Of a stretch of DNA of 64,000 bases, positions 24,718 to 34,367 are shown one piece after another (the first letter of the stretch is position 1; the number at the start of each line of letters is the position of its first letter). The position numbers were made by a program, and so were the translations under genes. Location: NCBI RefSeq assembly GCF_000337835.1, contig NZ_AOLM01000029.1:1-64000 (forward strand). Reading direction: 5' to 3'. The notes below the pieces were generated by a model. The model searched no databases and was not told where the DNA came from. It saw only the letters and a program-made list of their open reading frames with translations. The DNA comes from Haloferax sulfurifontis ATCC BAA-897 (GTDB taxonomy: Archaea > Halobacteriota > Halobacteria > Halobacteriales > Haloferacaceae).

Positions 24718-25839
24718 ATGTCGACAGACCAAGACACAGCCGCACGGCGCATCATGGACCAGTTCGGCGAAGCGAGTCGCATTCCCTACCTCAACATCGA
24801 AGAGGGCGACGTCGGTGTTCTTATCGCCCTCCCAATCTGTGGGTTGCTCCTCGCCGGCCTCACCGGCGTTGAATCACTCGCTGTCCCGTTTATCGCAAGC
24901 GGCCTCGGTATTGGCGCGGCCATCGTCTACGTCGCGCCTGACCATCTGAACGCGTGGACCTGGACGAAAGACGTCTATCGCTACGCCAAACGGCCCCGGA
25001 TTACGCTGAGTGCGCCAGAGCACCCTGACGACCAGACGAACGAAACCGTGCGCAACGAGGGTGGACTCGCGAACTACACGCCGTTTACTCCCGACGAGCG
25101 AACCCAAGACCTCACGAATATCGAGCGAGCGTGGCCCGGCGCCGGCGCGATTCAACGGACTGACGGCGCGATGGAGGCGTTCATCGAGATCGATCCGGGG
25201 AACATGGACTTCGCGATGGCCGACGACTGGGCGCAACTCCAGGACGCAGGCGCCGAGTTCGCCAACAAAGAACTCGACTCGAAGCTCAAATTCCACGCGA
25301 CAACCCGGTCATTCCCGGTCGAACAGATCACCGAGACAATCGAGGAGCGACTCACCGACGAAGACGTCACACAGAACCCGATCTTCCGGGAACTCCTCGA
25401 AGAGTATCGGGAGACGCGGCCCAAAGAGATGCGCGACCGCGGCATTCAGCAGGTTCGATACTACATCGGCGTGGAAGTCTCGCCACTCGAAGTCTACGAC
25501 CGATACCGTGACGAGGGAACGCCGGCTGAAAAGCTGACGCAGTTCCCCGTGATTGGCATCCTGTTCAACCCGTTTGTCACGCGGCGCGCGGACCTCTCTG
25601 ACGTGGAACGCCGCGCCCAGATGTTCGAGAAACTGGACGACCGTATTGCAGATGTCCGTTCCGAGTTCATCCAGCAGGCGTCCGGCTGGTCTGCCCACCG
25701 ACTCAGCACGGTCGAGTTGTTCGTCCTGAACATGGACTTCTGGAACGGCGAAGAACACGATTTCGAGACCGAAGCAGACGTAATTCGTGAACAGCCAATT
25801 CTCGGCCGGTCACGCCGCGAGGAGGCGTTCGATGCGTAA
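24718..25839 (+). CDS. Membrane-anchored VirB3/VirB4-N-like protein
   Basis: This 373-aa protein has two N-terminal transmembrane segments (VLIALPICGLLLAGLTGVE and VPFIASGLGIGAAIVYVAP, about residues 32-75), a PrgI/VirB3-like arrangement. A soluble alpha/beta domain follows, with IERAWPGAGAIQRTDGAMEAFIEI near its start and FVTRRADLSDVERRAQMF later. The second part resembles the N-terminal domain of VirB4-type ATPases, whose ATPase is encoded by the next gene. The last 8 bp overlap that gene, which suggests a VirB3-VirB4 module split or rearranged between two polypeptides. Confidence 0.6.
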   Translation: MSTDQDTAARRIMDQFGEASRIPYLNIEEGDVGVLIALPICGLLLAGLTGVESLAVPFIASGLGIGAAIVYVAPDHLNAWTWTKDVYRYAKRPRITLSAPEHPDDQTNETVRNEGGLANYTPFTPDERTQDLTNIERAWPGAGAIQRTDGAMEAFIEIDPGNMDFAMADDWAQLQDAGAEFANKELDSKLKFHATTRSFPVEQITETIEERLTDEDVTQNPIFRELLEEYRETRPKEMRDRGIQQVRYYIGVEVSPLEVYDRYRDEGTPAEKLTQFPVIGILFNPFVTRRADLSDVERRAQMFEKLDDRIADVRSEFIQQASGWSAHRLSTVELFVLNMDFWNGEEHDFETEADVIREQPILGRSRREEAFDA

Positions 25840-28036
25840 CCTCCCGTTGCAGGCGAGTCGTGATATTCTCACCCAACTCTCCCAGTGGGCCCGACAGCCA
25901 ACCTCCCCCGAAGGTGCCGCACTCTATCTGGGGACCATCATGCTCCTCGGCGTCGGCGGAACAGCTCTCTGGCAACGGTACCGCACCGACGATGAGCCGG
26001 AAGTCGACTTCTCGGACGTCCTCGACGAGGAGACGCTTGAAGCGGGCGACGCAGAAGGCCAGCTCCTCGACGAGATTTCGGAGTTACACAAGACGGCAAC
26101 GGCCCCAGCAGCGGTTGAATGGGAGACGCGGGCTGCCCGTGTCGGTGAACAGTGGACGTCGACGCTGTACATCGCTGACTACGCCGACTACCCGAACGAC
26201 GGCTATCTGAGTGACCTCTTCGAATTGACCGACGTTGAATTCGACCTCACGGCGCATATCACGCCGAAGAACCAGCAACGCGCGCGGAACGAACTGCAAG
26301 ATATCGCGGACGACCTGCAGGTTGACGCCGATTTAGAACAGAGCGTCCGAAGCGAGTATCTCCAAGAGCGGGCGAACGAAGCGGCGGCGACGTACAAGGC
26401 CGTCGAGAGTGGCGCGAGTGTGTTCGACCAAGGGCTGTTCGTCACCGTCCGCGCCGACGACAAGGACGACCTTCGCGACGCAGTCAGAGCAGTCAAAAGC
26501 GCGCTCCGTGACGAACCGGCGAATCTCACGCCGAAGACGGCTATCTGCCGGCAGGACCTCGCGCTCCAGTCCGCTGCGCCAATTGGCGACAACGTCTTTG
26601 GTCGGGAGTCGATTGCCCTCGGCGGTGCTGTGGGCTCACTTCTAGCGTCGCCACACAACGCGACGATTCTCGAAGAAGGCGGCGTCGAGTTCGGGATTCA
26701 CAAGGACAACCAGAGTCCGGTCGTCATCGACCCGTTTGCCCGTGATAACGGCTATGCGATGTTCACCGTGGGGGATACCGGCTCTGGCAAATCGTTCGGT
26801 GCGAAAGAGAACTTCATTCGGTCGATTGAACAGAGCAAGGACCGCATCGGAATCATTCTCGAACCGCTCAACAACTGGGCGGGCGTCTCCGAAGCGCTCG
26901 ATGCCAAGCGAATTACCGTCGGCGGGACGCTCGGGCTGAACCCGCTCGAAATCCGCCAGACGCCCGAACACGTCCAACGGGCAATGGGTGAAGACGCGAG
27001 TCCGTTCAACGAGAAGCTCGACGACGCGATGAGCTTCCTGACGAATTTCTTCGCCCTCCGTGGCATCTCACTCGGTGACCGCCGAACGACACTCGAACTC
27101 GGACTCAGACAGGCCTACGAGCGTCATGGCATTACCGATGATATCACGACGCACGGCAACCCGAGCCCGACGATTCGAGAAATGTTAGACGTCTTCGAAG
27201 AGATGGTTGACGACCCCGAATCGTTCGTCGTTCGGTCAGATGCAGAAGCCGAGAAGCTTAGCAACGATGCGACGTGGTTGATCGACCAACTGCGGCCCTT
27301 CGAGGAAGCAGGGCGCTACGCGAACCTCGGGAAAGAGTCGGAGTTCGACATCCGGGATGAGAAAGTCATCTACCTCGACCTCGCCCAGCAAGAAGGTAGC
27401 GTCGACAGCAGTACGGCCCTGACGATGCAGTTGCTCATCTCGCTCGTCTACGAGCGGGCGAAAGAGACGGACAAGGAAGTCGTGTTCGTTATCGACGAAG
27501 CGCGGTACATCATGCAGGACGCCGCGAGTCTGGCATTCCTCGAAACGGTGTTCCGACACCATCGCCACCACGACCTCTCGATTCGGCTGGTCACCCAGAC
27601 CGTCGACGAGTTCTTCGAGCACGCTGAATCCGAAGCCATCCTTGACCAGTGTGCAGTCAAGCAGTTCCATCGGCTGGATGGGATGGACGAAGAGTGGGCC
27701 GACGAGTTCGGCCTGAATCACGCCCAGATGCGGTATGTGCAGGACGCGGTTCCCGGGAACGAGGACGCTGGCTTTTCAGAAGCTTTGGTCGGCGTCGACG
27801 GCGAGTGGCGTGGTATCAGAGTCGAAGCGATGCCCAAGGAAAAGCAGGTCATCGACTTCGACCCGACCGAGCAGCGGCGGGTGTCGCTGCCCGGGGCTGA
27901 TGAGACAGCGGTCTCCGCGGATACTGAGGCCTTTCGGACGGAGTTAGCGCAGCACGCAACTAGTGAGTCACAGGACATGCAGACTGATTCAACAGCAGCA
28001 GACAACGGCCAGCTTGGAGGAACCGACGATGCCTGA
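25832..28036 (+). CDS. VirB4/TraC-type secretion ATPase
   Basis: This 734-aa conjugation ATPase energises pilus or substrate transfer. One N-terminal transmembrane segment (LYLGTIMLLGVGGTALWQ) is followed by an N-terminal domain. Then come the P-loop FTVGDTGSGKSFGAKEN (about residues 310-325) and VVFVIDEARYIMQD as Walker B (about 550). DLSIRLVTQTVDEFFEH is the sensor region near the C-terminus. The ATG at 25832 has a GGAGG site 7 nt upstream and overlaps the preceding gene by 8 bp; a start at 25787 is less likely. Length and motif order are typical of archaeal VirB4 homologues. Confidence 0.88.
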   Translation: MRNLPLQASRDILTQLSQWARQPTSPEGAALYLGTIMLLGVGGTALWQRYRTDDEPEVDFSDVLDEETLEAGDAEGQLLDEISELHKTATAPAAVEWETRAARVGEQWTSTLYIADYADYPNDGYLSDLFELTDVEFDLTAHITPKNQQRARNELQDIADDLQVDADLEQSVRSEYLQERANEAAATYKAVESGASVFDQGLFVTVRADDKDDLRDAVRAVKSALRDEPANLTPKTAICRQDLALQSAAPIGDNVFGRESIALGGAVGSLLASPHNATILEEGGVEFGIHKDNQSPVVIDPFARDNGYAMFTVGDTGSGKSFGAKENFIRSIEQSKDRIGIILEPLNNWAGVSEALDAKRITVGGTLGLNPLEIRQTPEHVQRAMGEDASPFNEKLDDAMSFLTNFFALRGISLGDRRTTLELGLRQAYERHGITDDITTHGNPSPTIREMLDVFEEMVDDPESFVVRSDAEAEKLSNDATWLIDQLRPFEEAGRYANLGKESEFDIRDEKVIYLDLAQQEGSVDSSTALTMQLLISLVYERAKETDKEVVFVIDEARYIMQDAASLAFLETVFRHHRHHDLSIRLVTQTVDEFFEHAESEAILDQCAVKQFHRLDGMDEEWADEFGLNHAQMRYVQDAVPGNEDAGFSEALVGVDGEWRGIRVEAMPKEKQVIDFDPTEQRRVSLPGADETAVSADTEAFRTELAQHATSESQDMQTDSTAADNGQLGGTDDA

Positions 28037-31000
28037 GCGTGAGTATCTTCGCGTGACGCCGACATCGGAGGCACTCACAGCGCGTGGCATCCCGCAGACA
28101 CTTGAGAGTCTCCACAAACTGACCCCTGATAGCTCGGGCCTGCGGTCGAAACTCAACCCGTTTACATCCGCGACCCCACCGCGCTTCGAGTTCCTTGCGC
28201 TTAGTACGGGACAAGATGCGCCGGTTGAGTTCTACTATGGAGCCGACGACTATCTCGGGACACTCGAAGAGCGGCTTCGGTCGATTTATCCGAAGACGTT
28301 CGACATCGAGCGTGTCGAGGTGGACGTCGCGTCGAAGCTGATTCATCCGGTTGCATTGTCCCACGAGGAGTTCGTCGAGCGCTACCAGCAGGGTGATCTG
28401 CAGTATGAGTTCACCGACGACGAGCAGTACTCGACTGCAGATGCCGAGGCGGACGCGACGCCAGACGGTGGTGCAATGGAGGGCACCAAGTCTGAGGGTT
28501 CACCGACGGACGCTGATGACGTGGGTGGAAGAACGGCGGACGGACTGGTGTCGGTTGGAGAGATAGTTGTCGAACTCGAAACGACTGACTCCCTCGCTGA
28601 CGAGGTTTCGCCCACGTCGGTCGAGAAACCGACAGTAGCCGCAGACGGGATGATTCTCGCTCGCCCTGCGGTTGATTCCGTCTCACCACGGGGCGTGCGG
28701 TGGTGTGGGTCGGCAGTTCGGAAGCAGGATTGGATGTCGTCGTTGACTCCGCTGACGGCGACGCCTGACGAGAGCACGCTGCCGGCGGTCGACGAACCGG
28801 GAGCTGTGCTTGCGTCGCTGGTCGACCACCTGAATGATGCACGCGAACCGCTTGCGTTCCAAGTCGTGTTTCAGCGCCGGGAGAGTTGGCAGGCGGATGC
28901 GGAACTCCGCAAAGAGGACTTGAATGATGGCCGGGACACGCTCTCGCAGAAAATCCTTGGCGACTTGCTTGACCCCGAACTGGAGTACGAACGTCGGACT
29001 CGCGACGAGTTGAGTGATATCGTGGTTAAGCGGCTTGATGCGATTGATGCGGTCAATCCCAAACGCTCGTACACGACGAACATCCGGGCAATTGGCGTGC
29101 CAACGAGCGAGGCCGGTCGCGACGCCCTTGATGACCGCCTGTCGTCACTCGCGCCGGTCTTTGACCCACTTGATGGCCCGTTCTACGAGATCGAAGCGAC
29201 GCGACTTCGAGATCGTGGCTTCCGACAATCGAAGAAAGAACAACACGCGCGAGCAGCGCTCCAGCGACTCCTCTCGCGGGAGGTAACGACTGGGCGCGGC
29301 AAGACGCGGCCGGAGTTAGTTCTCTGTGGGGCCGAGCTTGCGAACTTCATCTTGGTTCCATCGTCGGACCAACTGACGGTCGAGGGGACGCGAGGGACGC
29401 GTGCTGAACAGCAGAGTCGTGATCCGCTTCCGTGGCCCAACCCGGACTTAGTCCAGCAGTTTCGGGAGGGAATGGCCATCGGGTATGCACTCGATGAGAA
29501 CGGTTCGCCGCAACAGCGTCCGATTCGGATTCCGCCGAAGCTCCTGACGACACACTACGGTCGGTTTGCCTCGACTGGAAGCGGGAAGTCGAAAGCAATC
29601 ATCAACGATGCGCTGTCGCTCCGTGAGACGACCGGCGGGCCCGTCGTTATCGTTGACCCGAAGGGCGACGGAATGTGTGCCAACTACCTTCGGAGTCATT
29701 ACGAGCGCTTCAACGGGCTGGACGATGTCTACCAGTTCCGCGTGCCCGAGACGATACCCGCATTCTCCTTTTTCGATATTCGGCCGGCACTCGAAGCCGG
29801 ACGGAATCGGGCGGACGCGATTCAGGACAAGGTCGACCACTTCCACGATATCATGCGGATGATCATGGGTCGCGAGCAGTACGGGCAAGCGTTCGTCGCC
29901 AACGAGATCCTCAGCTACCTCATCAAGGCGCTGTTCGACGAGGAGTACGGAAGTGACGTCTTTGGGTTAGACGACCTCTTTGCGGCCGCACTCGAGATGC
30001 AGCGAGAGCGAACTGTGCCACCGGTTTCGGCGGACAACCGAAGCGTCGAGGAGTCGCTTACACGGCACTTCGCGAAGGACGACCACCAGTTCCAGGTATC
30101 GATGGACGCTGTCGGGAACCGCCTCGACAAACTCAGAGAGGATGCCCACCTGCGACGAATCTTCAGCCACGTTCCGGAACAGAACGAGACCGGAGAGTAC
30201 GTTGACAACCGATTCGACTTCCGCGGGTTCCTGGACGAAGATGCCACGATTCTGTTCGACTTGGGCGACCTCCGCCCGGAGGCACAGCGAGCGATCACCT
30301 TGCTCTTGCTGAGTAACCTTTGGGATGCGGTGCAGGTGCGTCGACGTGACGGGAACACGGACTACGAGAACCTCACCAACCTCATCATCGAGGAGGCGGC
30401 CCCCGTCGCAGCAACGAAACTCGTCTCCGAGCAGTTGCTTCCACAGGGCCGGTCGTTCGGCTTGAGTATGGGACTGGTAATGCAGTTCCCCGGGCAGGTT
30501 CGAAATCGGAACGAACGCGCCTACGACGAGGTTCTCAACAACATCAAGACGAAGCTCATTGGAAACATCTCCATCGAGCGCGACCTCGCAGAGTCGCTGG
30601 CCCACGAAGACTTGAGCCCGACCGACCTTCGGAATCGGATCAACACGCTCCCCAGCGGGGAGTGGATCGCACAACTGCCGAGTCCGTCATTCGGGGAGAC
30701 GGGACCAGCCCCGTTCTCGGTGATGCCGCTTCCGATAGCAGCCGGCCATCCAGAGAGCGACGAGCCGCTCTCTGTCGAACAGGAAGACCACTTCGAGACC
30801 GTGGCCCTCCCACGGCTTTCGGAGCGAACACAGGCCCGATATGGGCTTGCTGAGACCACCGAATCGGAGACAGCCGAAGACGAGGGCTGGGGAAGTAGAC
30901 TGAACGACGAAGGTTCGACATCCGTAGACTCGACTAGCCCTACGGACTCGGCGCAGTCGTCGTTCATCGGACAGGCAACTAGTGGTTCGGCGGCCGCTGA

Positions 31001-31859
31001 AGAGGAGGAAGAGAAAAACGCGGACACCACCTCGCTATTTGGAGATTCCGGGGCAACTGAGCCGGAAGAACCAGTCAGTGAAGAAGAGGAGACTGCCGTT
31101 GAGGAGACTGGGTCGTCACCAGTACAGGCAGGTGGTGTAACCGTTCCAGATGACGAACTCCAGCGGCGCGAGCTCACGCACGACGATGTCCGATTCCTAA
31201 CCCGCATCCTCGACGTGATGAATGGTGACACACCAAATCACAGACTCTTGGATTCAATGAGTTCGCTCAAGAGCGACTTTGAGGATTTGGATGTGCAACG
31301 GCTCGTCGAGCAAGACCTGCTGGAGGAAGGACGAGCGTGTGGTCGGAAGTACTACACAGTCCTCCCGGCAGGGCGTGAACTCCTCGGTCAGAAGCTCAAA
31401 GTCGGTCCTGGACAGGGGGACATCGGTGAGAAGACACCGCACAAGGTCGGTGTGAAGCTGCTCGAACTGTGGTTAGACTCCCGCGACGACGTCGCACAGG
31501 TCGAGCCGTACTACGAGTACGATGAAGAGACGGTGTTCGACGTTGTCGGTCTCGATGCTGACGGGGAACTCGTGTGGGTCGGTGAAGCCGAACTCGCGAG
31601 TAACAACAAACACGCGCCGGTCGACGACTACGACAAGCAGAGCGCGGTGGACGCGAACGCTGTCTGGGCGTTCAACAGACGCGAAACGGCCGTCGAGGTG
31701 CTGGACCGCCTCGCAGAAGCCGACCGGATAGAAAGCAGTGTGAGCGGGCGTGCAGCCCGCTCGTTCTCGGACATTCGAGAGGCCGTTGAATCGTTCGATT
31801 CACCTGGGCTGACGACGATTCAGAGCTTCAACAAACTTGACGAGGAGTTCAACACATGA
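28029..31859 (+). CDS. VirD4/TraG-like coupling ATPase with C-terminal nuclease-like domain
   Basis: This very large (1276-aa) protein lacks obvious membrane segments. Residues about 490-950 form the ATPase: FASTGSGKSKAIINDAL is Walker A, VVIVDPKGDG follows, LTNLIIEEAAP is Walker B-like, and LSMGLVMQFPGQV is the sensor strand. A Glu/Ser-rich linker (about 970-1060) precedes a C-terminal domain. There, RFLTRILDVMNG and a small winged helix are followed by VFDVVGLDADGELVWVGEAEL, which resembles a PD-(D/E)xK core. Start ATG 28029 has a GGAGG 8 nt upstream. It probably feeds DNA into the VirB4-containing channel, and the nuclease-like tail might process it. Confidence 0.78.
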   Translation: MPEREYLRVTPTSEALTARGIPQTLESLHKLTPDSSGLRSKLNPFTSATPPRFEFLALSTGQDAPVEFYYGADDYLGTLEERLRSIYPKTFDIERVEVDVASKLIHPVALSHEEFVERYQQGDLQYEFTDDEQYSTADAEADATPDGGAMEGTKSEGSPTDADDVGGRTADGLVSVGEIVVELETTDSLADEVSPTSVEKPTVAADGMILARPAVDSVSPRGVRWCGSAVRKQDWMSSLTPLTATPDESTLPAVDEPGAVLASLVDHLNDAREPLAFQVVFQRRESWQADAELRKEDLNDGRDTLSQKILGDLLDPELEYERRTRDELSDIVVKRLDAIDAVNPKRSYTTNIRAIGVPTSEAGRDALDDRLSSLAPVFDPLDGPFYEIEATRLRDRGFRQSKKEQHARAALQRLLSREVTTGRGKTRPELVLCGAELANFILVPSSDQLTVEGTRGTRAEQQSRDPLPWPNPDLVQQFREGMAIGYALDENGSPQQRPIRIPPKLLTTHYGRFASTGSGKSKAIINDALSLRETTGGPVVIVDPKGDGMCANYLRSHYERFNGLDDVYQFRVPETIPAFSFFDIRPALEAGRNRADAIQDKVDHFHDIMRMIMGREQYGQAFVANEILSYLIKALFDEEYGSDVFGLDDLFAAALEMQRERTVPPVSADNRSVEESLTRHFAKDDHQFQVSMDAVGNRLDKLREDAHLRRIFSHVPEQNETGEYVDNRFDFRGFLDEDATILFDLGDLRPEAQRAITLLLLSNLWDAVQVRRRDGNTDYENLTNLIIEEAAPVAATKLVSEQLLPQGRSFGLSMGLVMQFPGQVRNRNERAYDEVLNNIKTKLIGNISIERDLAESLAHEDLSPTDLRNRINTLPSGEWIAQLPSPSFGETGPAPFSVMPLPIAAGHPESDEPLSVEQEDHFETVALPRLSERTQARYGLAETTESETAEDEGWGSRLNDEGSTSVDSTSPTDSAQSSFIGQATSGSAAAEEEEEKNADTTSLFGDSGATEPEEPVSEEEETAVEETGSSPVQAGGVTVPDDELQRRELTHDDVRFLTRILDVMNGDTPNHRLLDSMSSLKSDFEDLDVQRLVEQDLLEEGRACGRKYYTVLPAGRELLGQKLKVGPGQGDIGEKTPHKVGVKLLELWLDSRDDVAQVEPYYEYDEETVFDVVGLDADGELVWVGEAELASNNKHAPVDDYDKQSAVDANAVWAFNRRETAVEVLDRLAEADRIESSVSGRAARSFSDIREAVESFDSPGLTTIQSFNKLDEEFNT

Positions 31860-32740
31860 GTTGGCGCCACGCAACCCGTGAGGAGATCTACAGGTACTAC
31901 GCGGAGGAGTTCCCCTCGTACGTCGACGAACTCCCGTCGTTCATCACCGCGAAGGGGCCGAAACAGTACGCACTCGCGTTTCAGGAGCCCCACCCGGTAC
32001 GGAAAGACGGAGTCCCAGACAAGGACTTCATCCGTCGAGATACGTGGCAGACGAACGTCTCAGGCGACCGAACCACGGCAGCGTTCCACGACTTCGACGA
32101 CGTCCTCGAGTTCATCTGCCATCCTGCGCGGAACGATCCACTTGGGCGGAGCGACTTCGCACTCGCCGATCCTGATCTGCTCGACAAACCAGACCCGCGT
32201 CCTGATGCGGTCTACTACGCCCTCGATCACTGGGAACGACCGTGGGTGCTCCTCATCGATATCGACGCGAAAACGATAGCCCGAGAGCGAGCAGCACGAG
32301 CGGTCTCGGATGAGGATGCTACGGAAGACAGCGAGGAACTGCTCGATTCCGCGGGTATTCTCGAGGCAGACCCGGCAGGCTACCCGTATGCCTTCGAGGA
32401 TATCGAACGGGCCATCGAGTACGGTTTTGAGGTGCGGGACATCTTCGAGGACGACTTCAACGCCGAGGAGACGATGGTAGTGTACAGCGGCCAGGGCGTT
32501 CACGTCTACCTCCTTGACAGCGATCCAGCCCATCGGTACGACGCCAAGAGTCGAGAAGTGCTGAACGACCTTCTGCAAGACACCTACGAGATTCCCATCG
32601 ACCCAGTGGTTACCGCCGACCGTCGCCGGGTCGCCCGGCTCCCCTACTCGTTGCACGCTGACGTCTGTAGTATCGTCACGCCCATCGAGAGCCCGAACTT
32701 CGACGTTCGGTCTGCGACACCGGAGGTGCTCAGAGAATGA
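31856..32740 (+). CDS. Archaeo-eukaryotic primase small-subunit-like protein (PriS-like)
   Basis: This 294-aa protein has the archaeo-eukaryotic primase motifs. WVLLIDIDAK (about residues 129-138) carries the catalytic D-x-D. MVVYSGQGVHVYL carries the S-G-x-G-x-H nucleotide-binding motif. IPIDPVVTADRRRVARLPYSLH carries the third acidic residue and the conserved arginines. It overlaps both neighbours by 4 bp. It would synthesise primers on transferred single strands. It is much shorter and more divergent than a chromosomal PriS, as expected of a plasmid-borne form. Confidence 0.85.
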   Translation: MSWRHATREEIYRYYAEEFPSYVDELPSFITAKGPKQYALAFQEPHPVRKDGVPDKDFIRRDTWQTNVSGDRTTAAFHDFDDVLEFICHPARNDPLGRSDFALADPDLLDKPDPRPDAVYYALDHWERPWVLLIDIDAKTIARERAARAVSDEDATEDSEELLDSAGILEADPAGYPYAFEDIERAIEYGFEVRDIFEDDFNAEETMVVYSGQGVHVYLLDSDPAHRYDAKSREVLNDLLQDTYEIPIDPVVTADRRRVARLPYSLHADVCSIVTPIESPNFDVRSATPEVLRE

Positions 32741-34248
32741 CTCAGTCAACGCCTGTTGAGGACGAGCGGGCTGCCTATCGCGTTGCGACGCTTCCGCCCG
32801 AATATGGGACGATGCGGATCAACCAACTGTTCACCCGGGGCTACAATCGCTACATCGTCGACGGCGAAGAGCAACCAGGAGATCTACTGACCGATCTCGA
32901 GCGATTCGGGACGGCGGCGTTCAAAGAAGACGTCAGGGCCAACGCCGCAGAGGAACCCTTCGTTGACGAGCCCGGAACGCTCGCCGTTCTCGCGACGTTG
33001 AGTGCTATCTGCGTCAAGGCACACCCGAAGTTCGAACACGCCCCACCGCGAACGGTGCAGGTCCTCTACGATATTCGCGAGCTCTACGTCAACAATCTCG
33101 CCTCCCTCCTTCGAGAATTCGGTGATGGGAGTCTCCAACAGGATATCGCAGAGGTGCTGTACGCGAAAGACCCCGGAGAGGACGGACCACACCCCGGTCG
33201 CGTTTGTACGGGGATCAAAGAGATGCCCGAGTTCGGTGACGGATTGTATCTCGAAATCCCGATGGCCGCAGCATCGAGGAAGTGCCTTGTTCACGCCGAA
33301 ACTGAGACCGGAGAAGCCGGGGAACTGCTCACTCGCGTCGAGAACAACTGCCTCTATGTGCCCGTCGGTGATTTCGACACGAAGTATCGCGAGTACGCCA
33401 GACGTGCGTTCAAGAAGCTCCTGCGGGTCCAGGAGGAGAACCTCTCTGAAGACCAGCTGACGTGGCTAACGACGAATGAGTCGGCCATCACAGAGCGTAT
33501 CGACCACTTCATCGAGACGGGACACCACGAACGGATCTGGCGAGATTGGAACCCCGGAGAACGGACCATCCGTGTACTCCGGGATGCGATTCGAGACGCT
33601 CCAGACGAGGTCGTCTCACTGGGAGAGTTCCACTCGGCGAAAGAACTGTTTGAAGCAGTAGAGGCGTACGATCCGGAAGCGGGCTGGAAGCGAGACGTGT
33701 GTAATCGCATCTCGAGTCCTCGGAGTCTCGGGAACCTTCTCGCATCCCAGCGGGACCACCGGAGTCTGACCATTCGAGAGCACGGAAGTACGAACCACTA
33801 TCGGATTCAGGAGTCTTCGCGTGGCGTCCAGCCCCTCGACGTCGAGGCAATCGAAGACCTGTTCGAGCTTCCCTGTATGGCGAATATGGCCGATCGACTC
33901 CACGAGAAGAAGCCAGTCCGAAAGGACCTGTACAACTTCGCCCGGATGGTGATGTGGCTTCCCCAGTACCAGGATAGTGACCTCGAGACGATTGTCGCAG
34001 ACCTCAAGGATGTCTTCTCGCGGTGGCCCTGGTACGACGAACAGGTCACCGATTACCAGATTCGCTACGAGTTCTCGAACACCATTGGGGGCGACACCCC
34101 GCTTCCGATGAACTGTGACAACGACGATATGCAACGGTACTGCATCGGCCAGGAGCAGTGCCCCTACTCGATCTGGGGGTGCCTTCCCTTCCCGGATGAG
34201 ATGTACGACCAACTGGATGGGGCAGAATCTACCGCAGAAGAGTTCTAG
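32737..34248 (+). CDS. Primase large-subunit-like protein (PriL-like) with Fe-S domain
   Basis: This 503-aa protein has a C-terminal 130 residues resembling the PriL iron-sulphur domain. FELPCMANMADRL holds the first cysteine. YQIRYEFSNTIGGDTPLPMNC and RYCIGQEQCPYSIWGC hold three or four more in the order expected for a 4Fe-4S cluster. The middle region is helical. It is the last gene of the operon and is coupled to the PriS-like gene by an ATGA overlap, which supports a two-subunit primase. The N-terminal 300 residues have no motif I can name. Confidence 0.75.
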   Translation: MTQSTPVEDERAAYRVATLPPEYGTMRINQLFTRGYNRYIVDGEEQPGDLLTDLERFGTAAFKEDVRANAAEEPFVDEPGTLAVLATLSAICVKAHPKFEHAPPRTVQVLYDIRELYVNNLASLLREFGDGSLQQDIAEVLYAKDPGEDGPHPGRVCTGIKEMPEFGDGLYLEIPMAAASRKCLVHAETETGEAGELLTRVENNCLYVPVGDFDTKYREYARRAFKKLLRVQEENLSEDQLTWLTTNESAITERIDHFIETGHHERIWRDWNPGERTIRVLRDAIRDAPDEVVSLGEFHSAKELFEAVEAYDPEAGWKRDVCNRISSPRSLGNLLASQRDHRSLTIREHGSTNHYRIQESSRGVQPLDVEAIEDLFELPCMANMADRLHEKKPVRKDLYNFARMVMWLPQYQDSDLETIVADLKDVFSRWPWYDEQVTDYQIRYEFSNTIGGDTPLPMNCDNDDMQRYCIGQEQCPYSIWGCLPFPDEMYDQLDGAESTAEEF

Positions 34249-34280
34249 CTCAACTGGAAGTAAGGTAGTGTGATTTGCCG

Positions 34281-34295
34281 GGCACTGTTGTAAAC
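34281..34295 (+). mobile_element. Possible IS6-type terminal repeat relict
   Basis: GGCACTGTTGTAAAC resembles the terminal inverted repeat of IS6-family elements (GGCACTGTTGCAAA in bacterial members). It lies just after the conjugation operon and marks the junction with the CPBP region. There is no partner repeat and no transposase, so this is weak. Confidence 0.25.
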
Positions 34296-34367
34296 CTCAA
34301 CGACTGATAGAAATCACGTGCTGACTACAGAGCAGGGGTGAACCAACAAGCGACCCAATGTATCATT

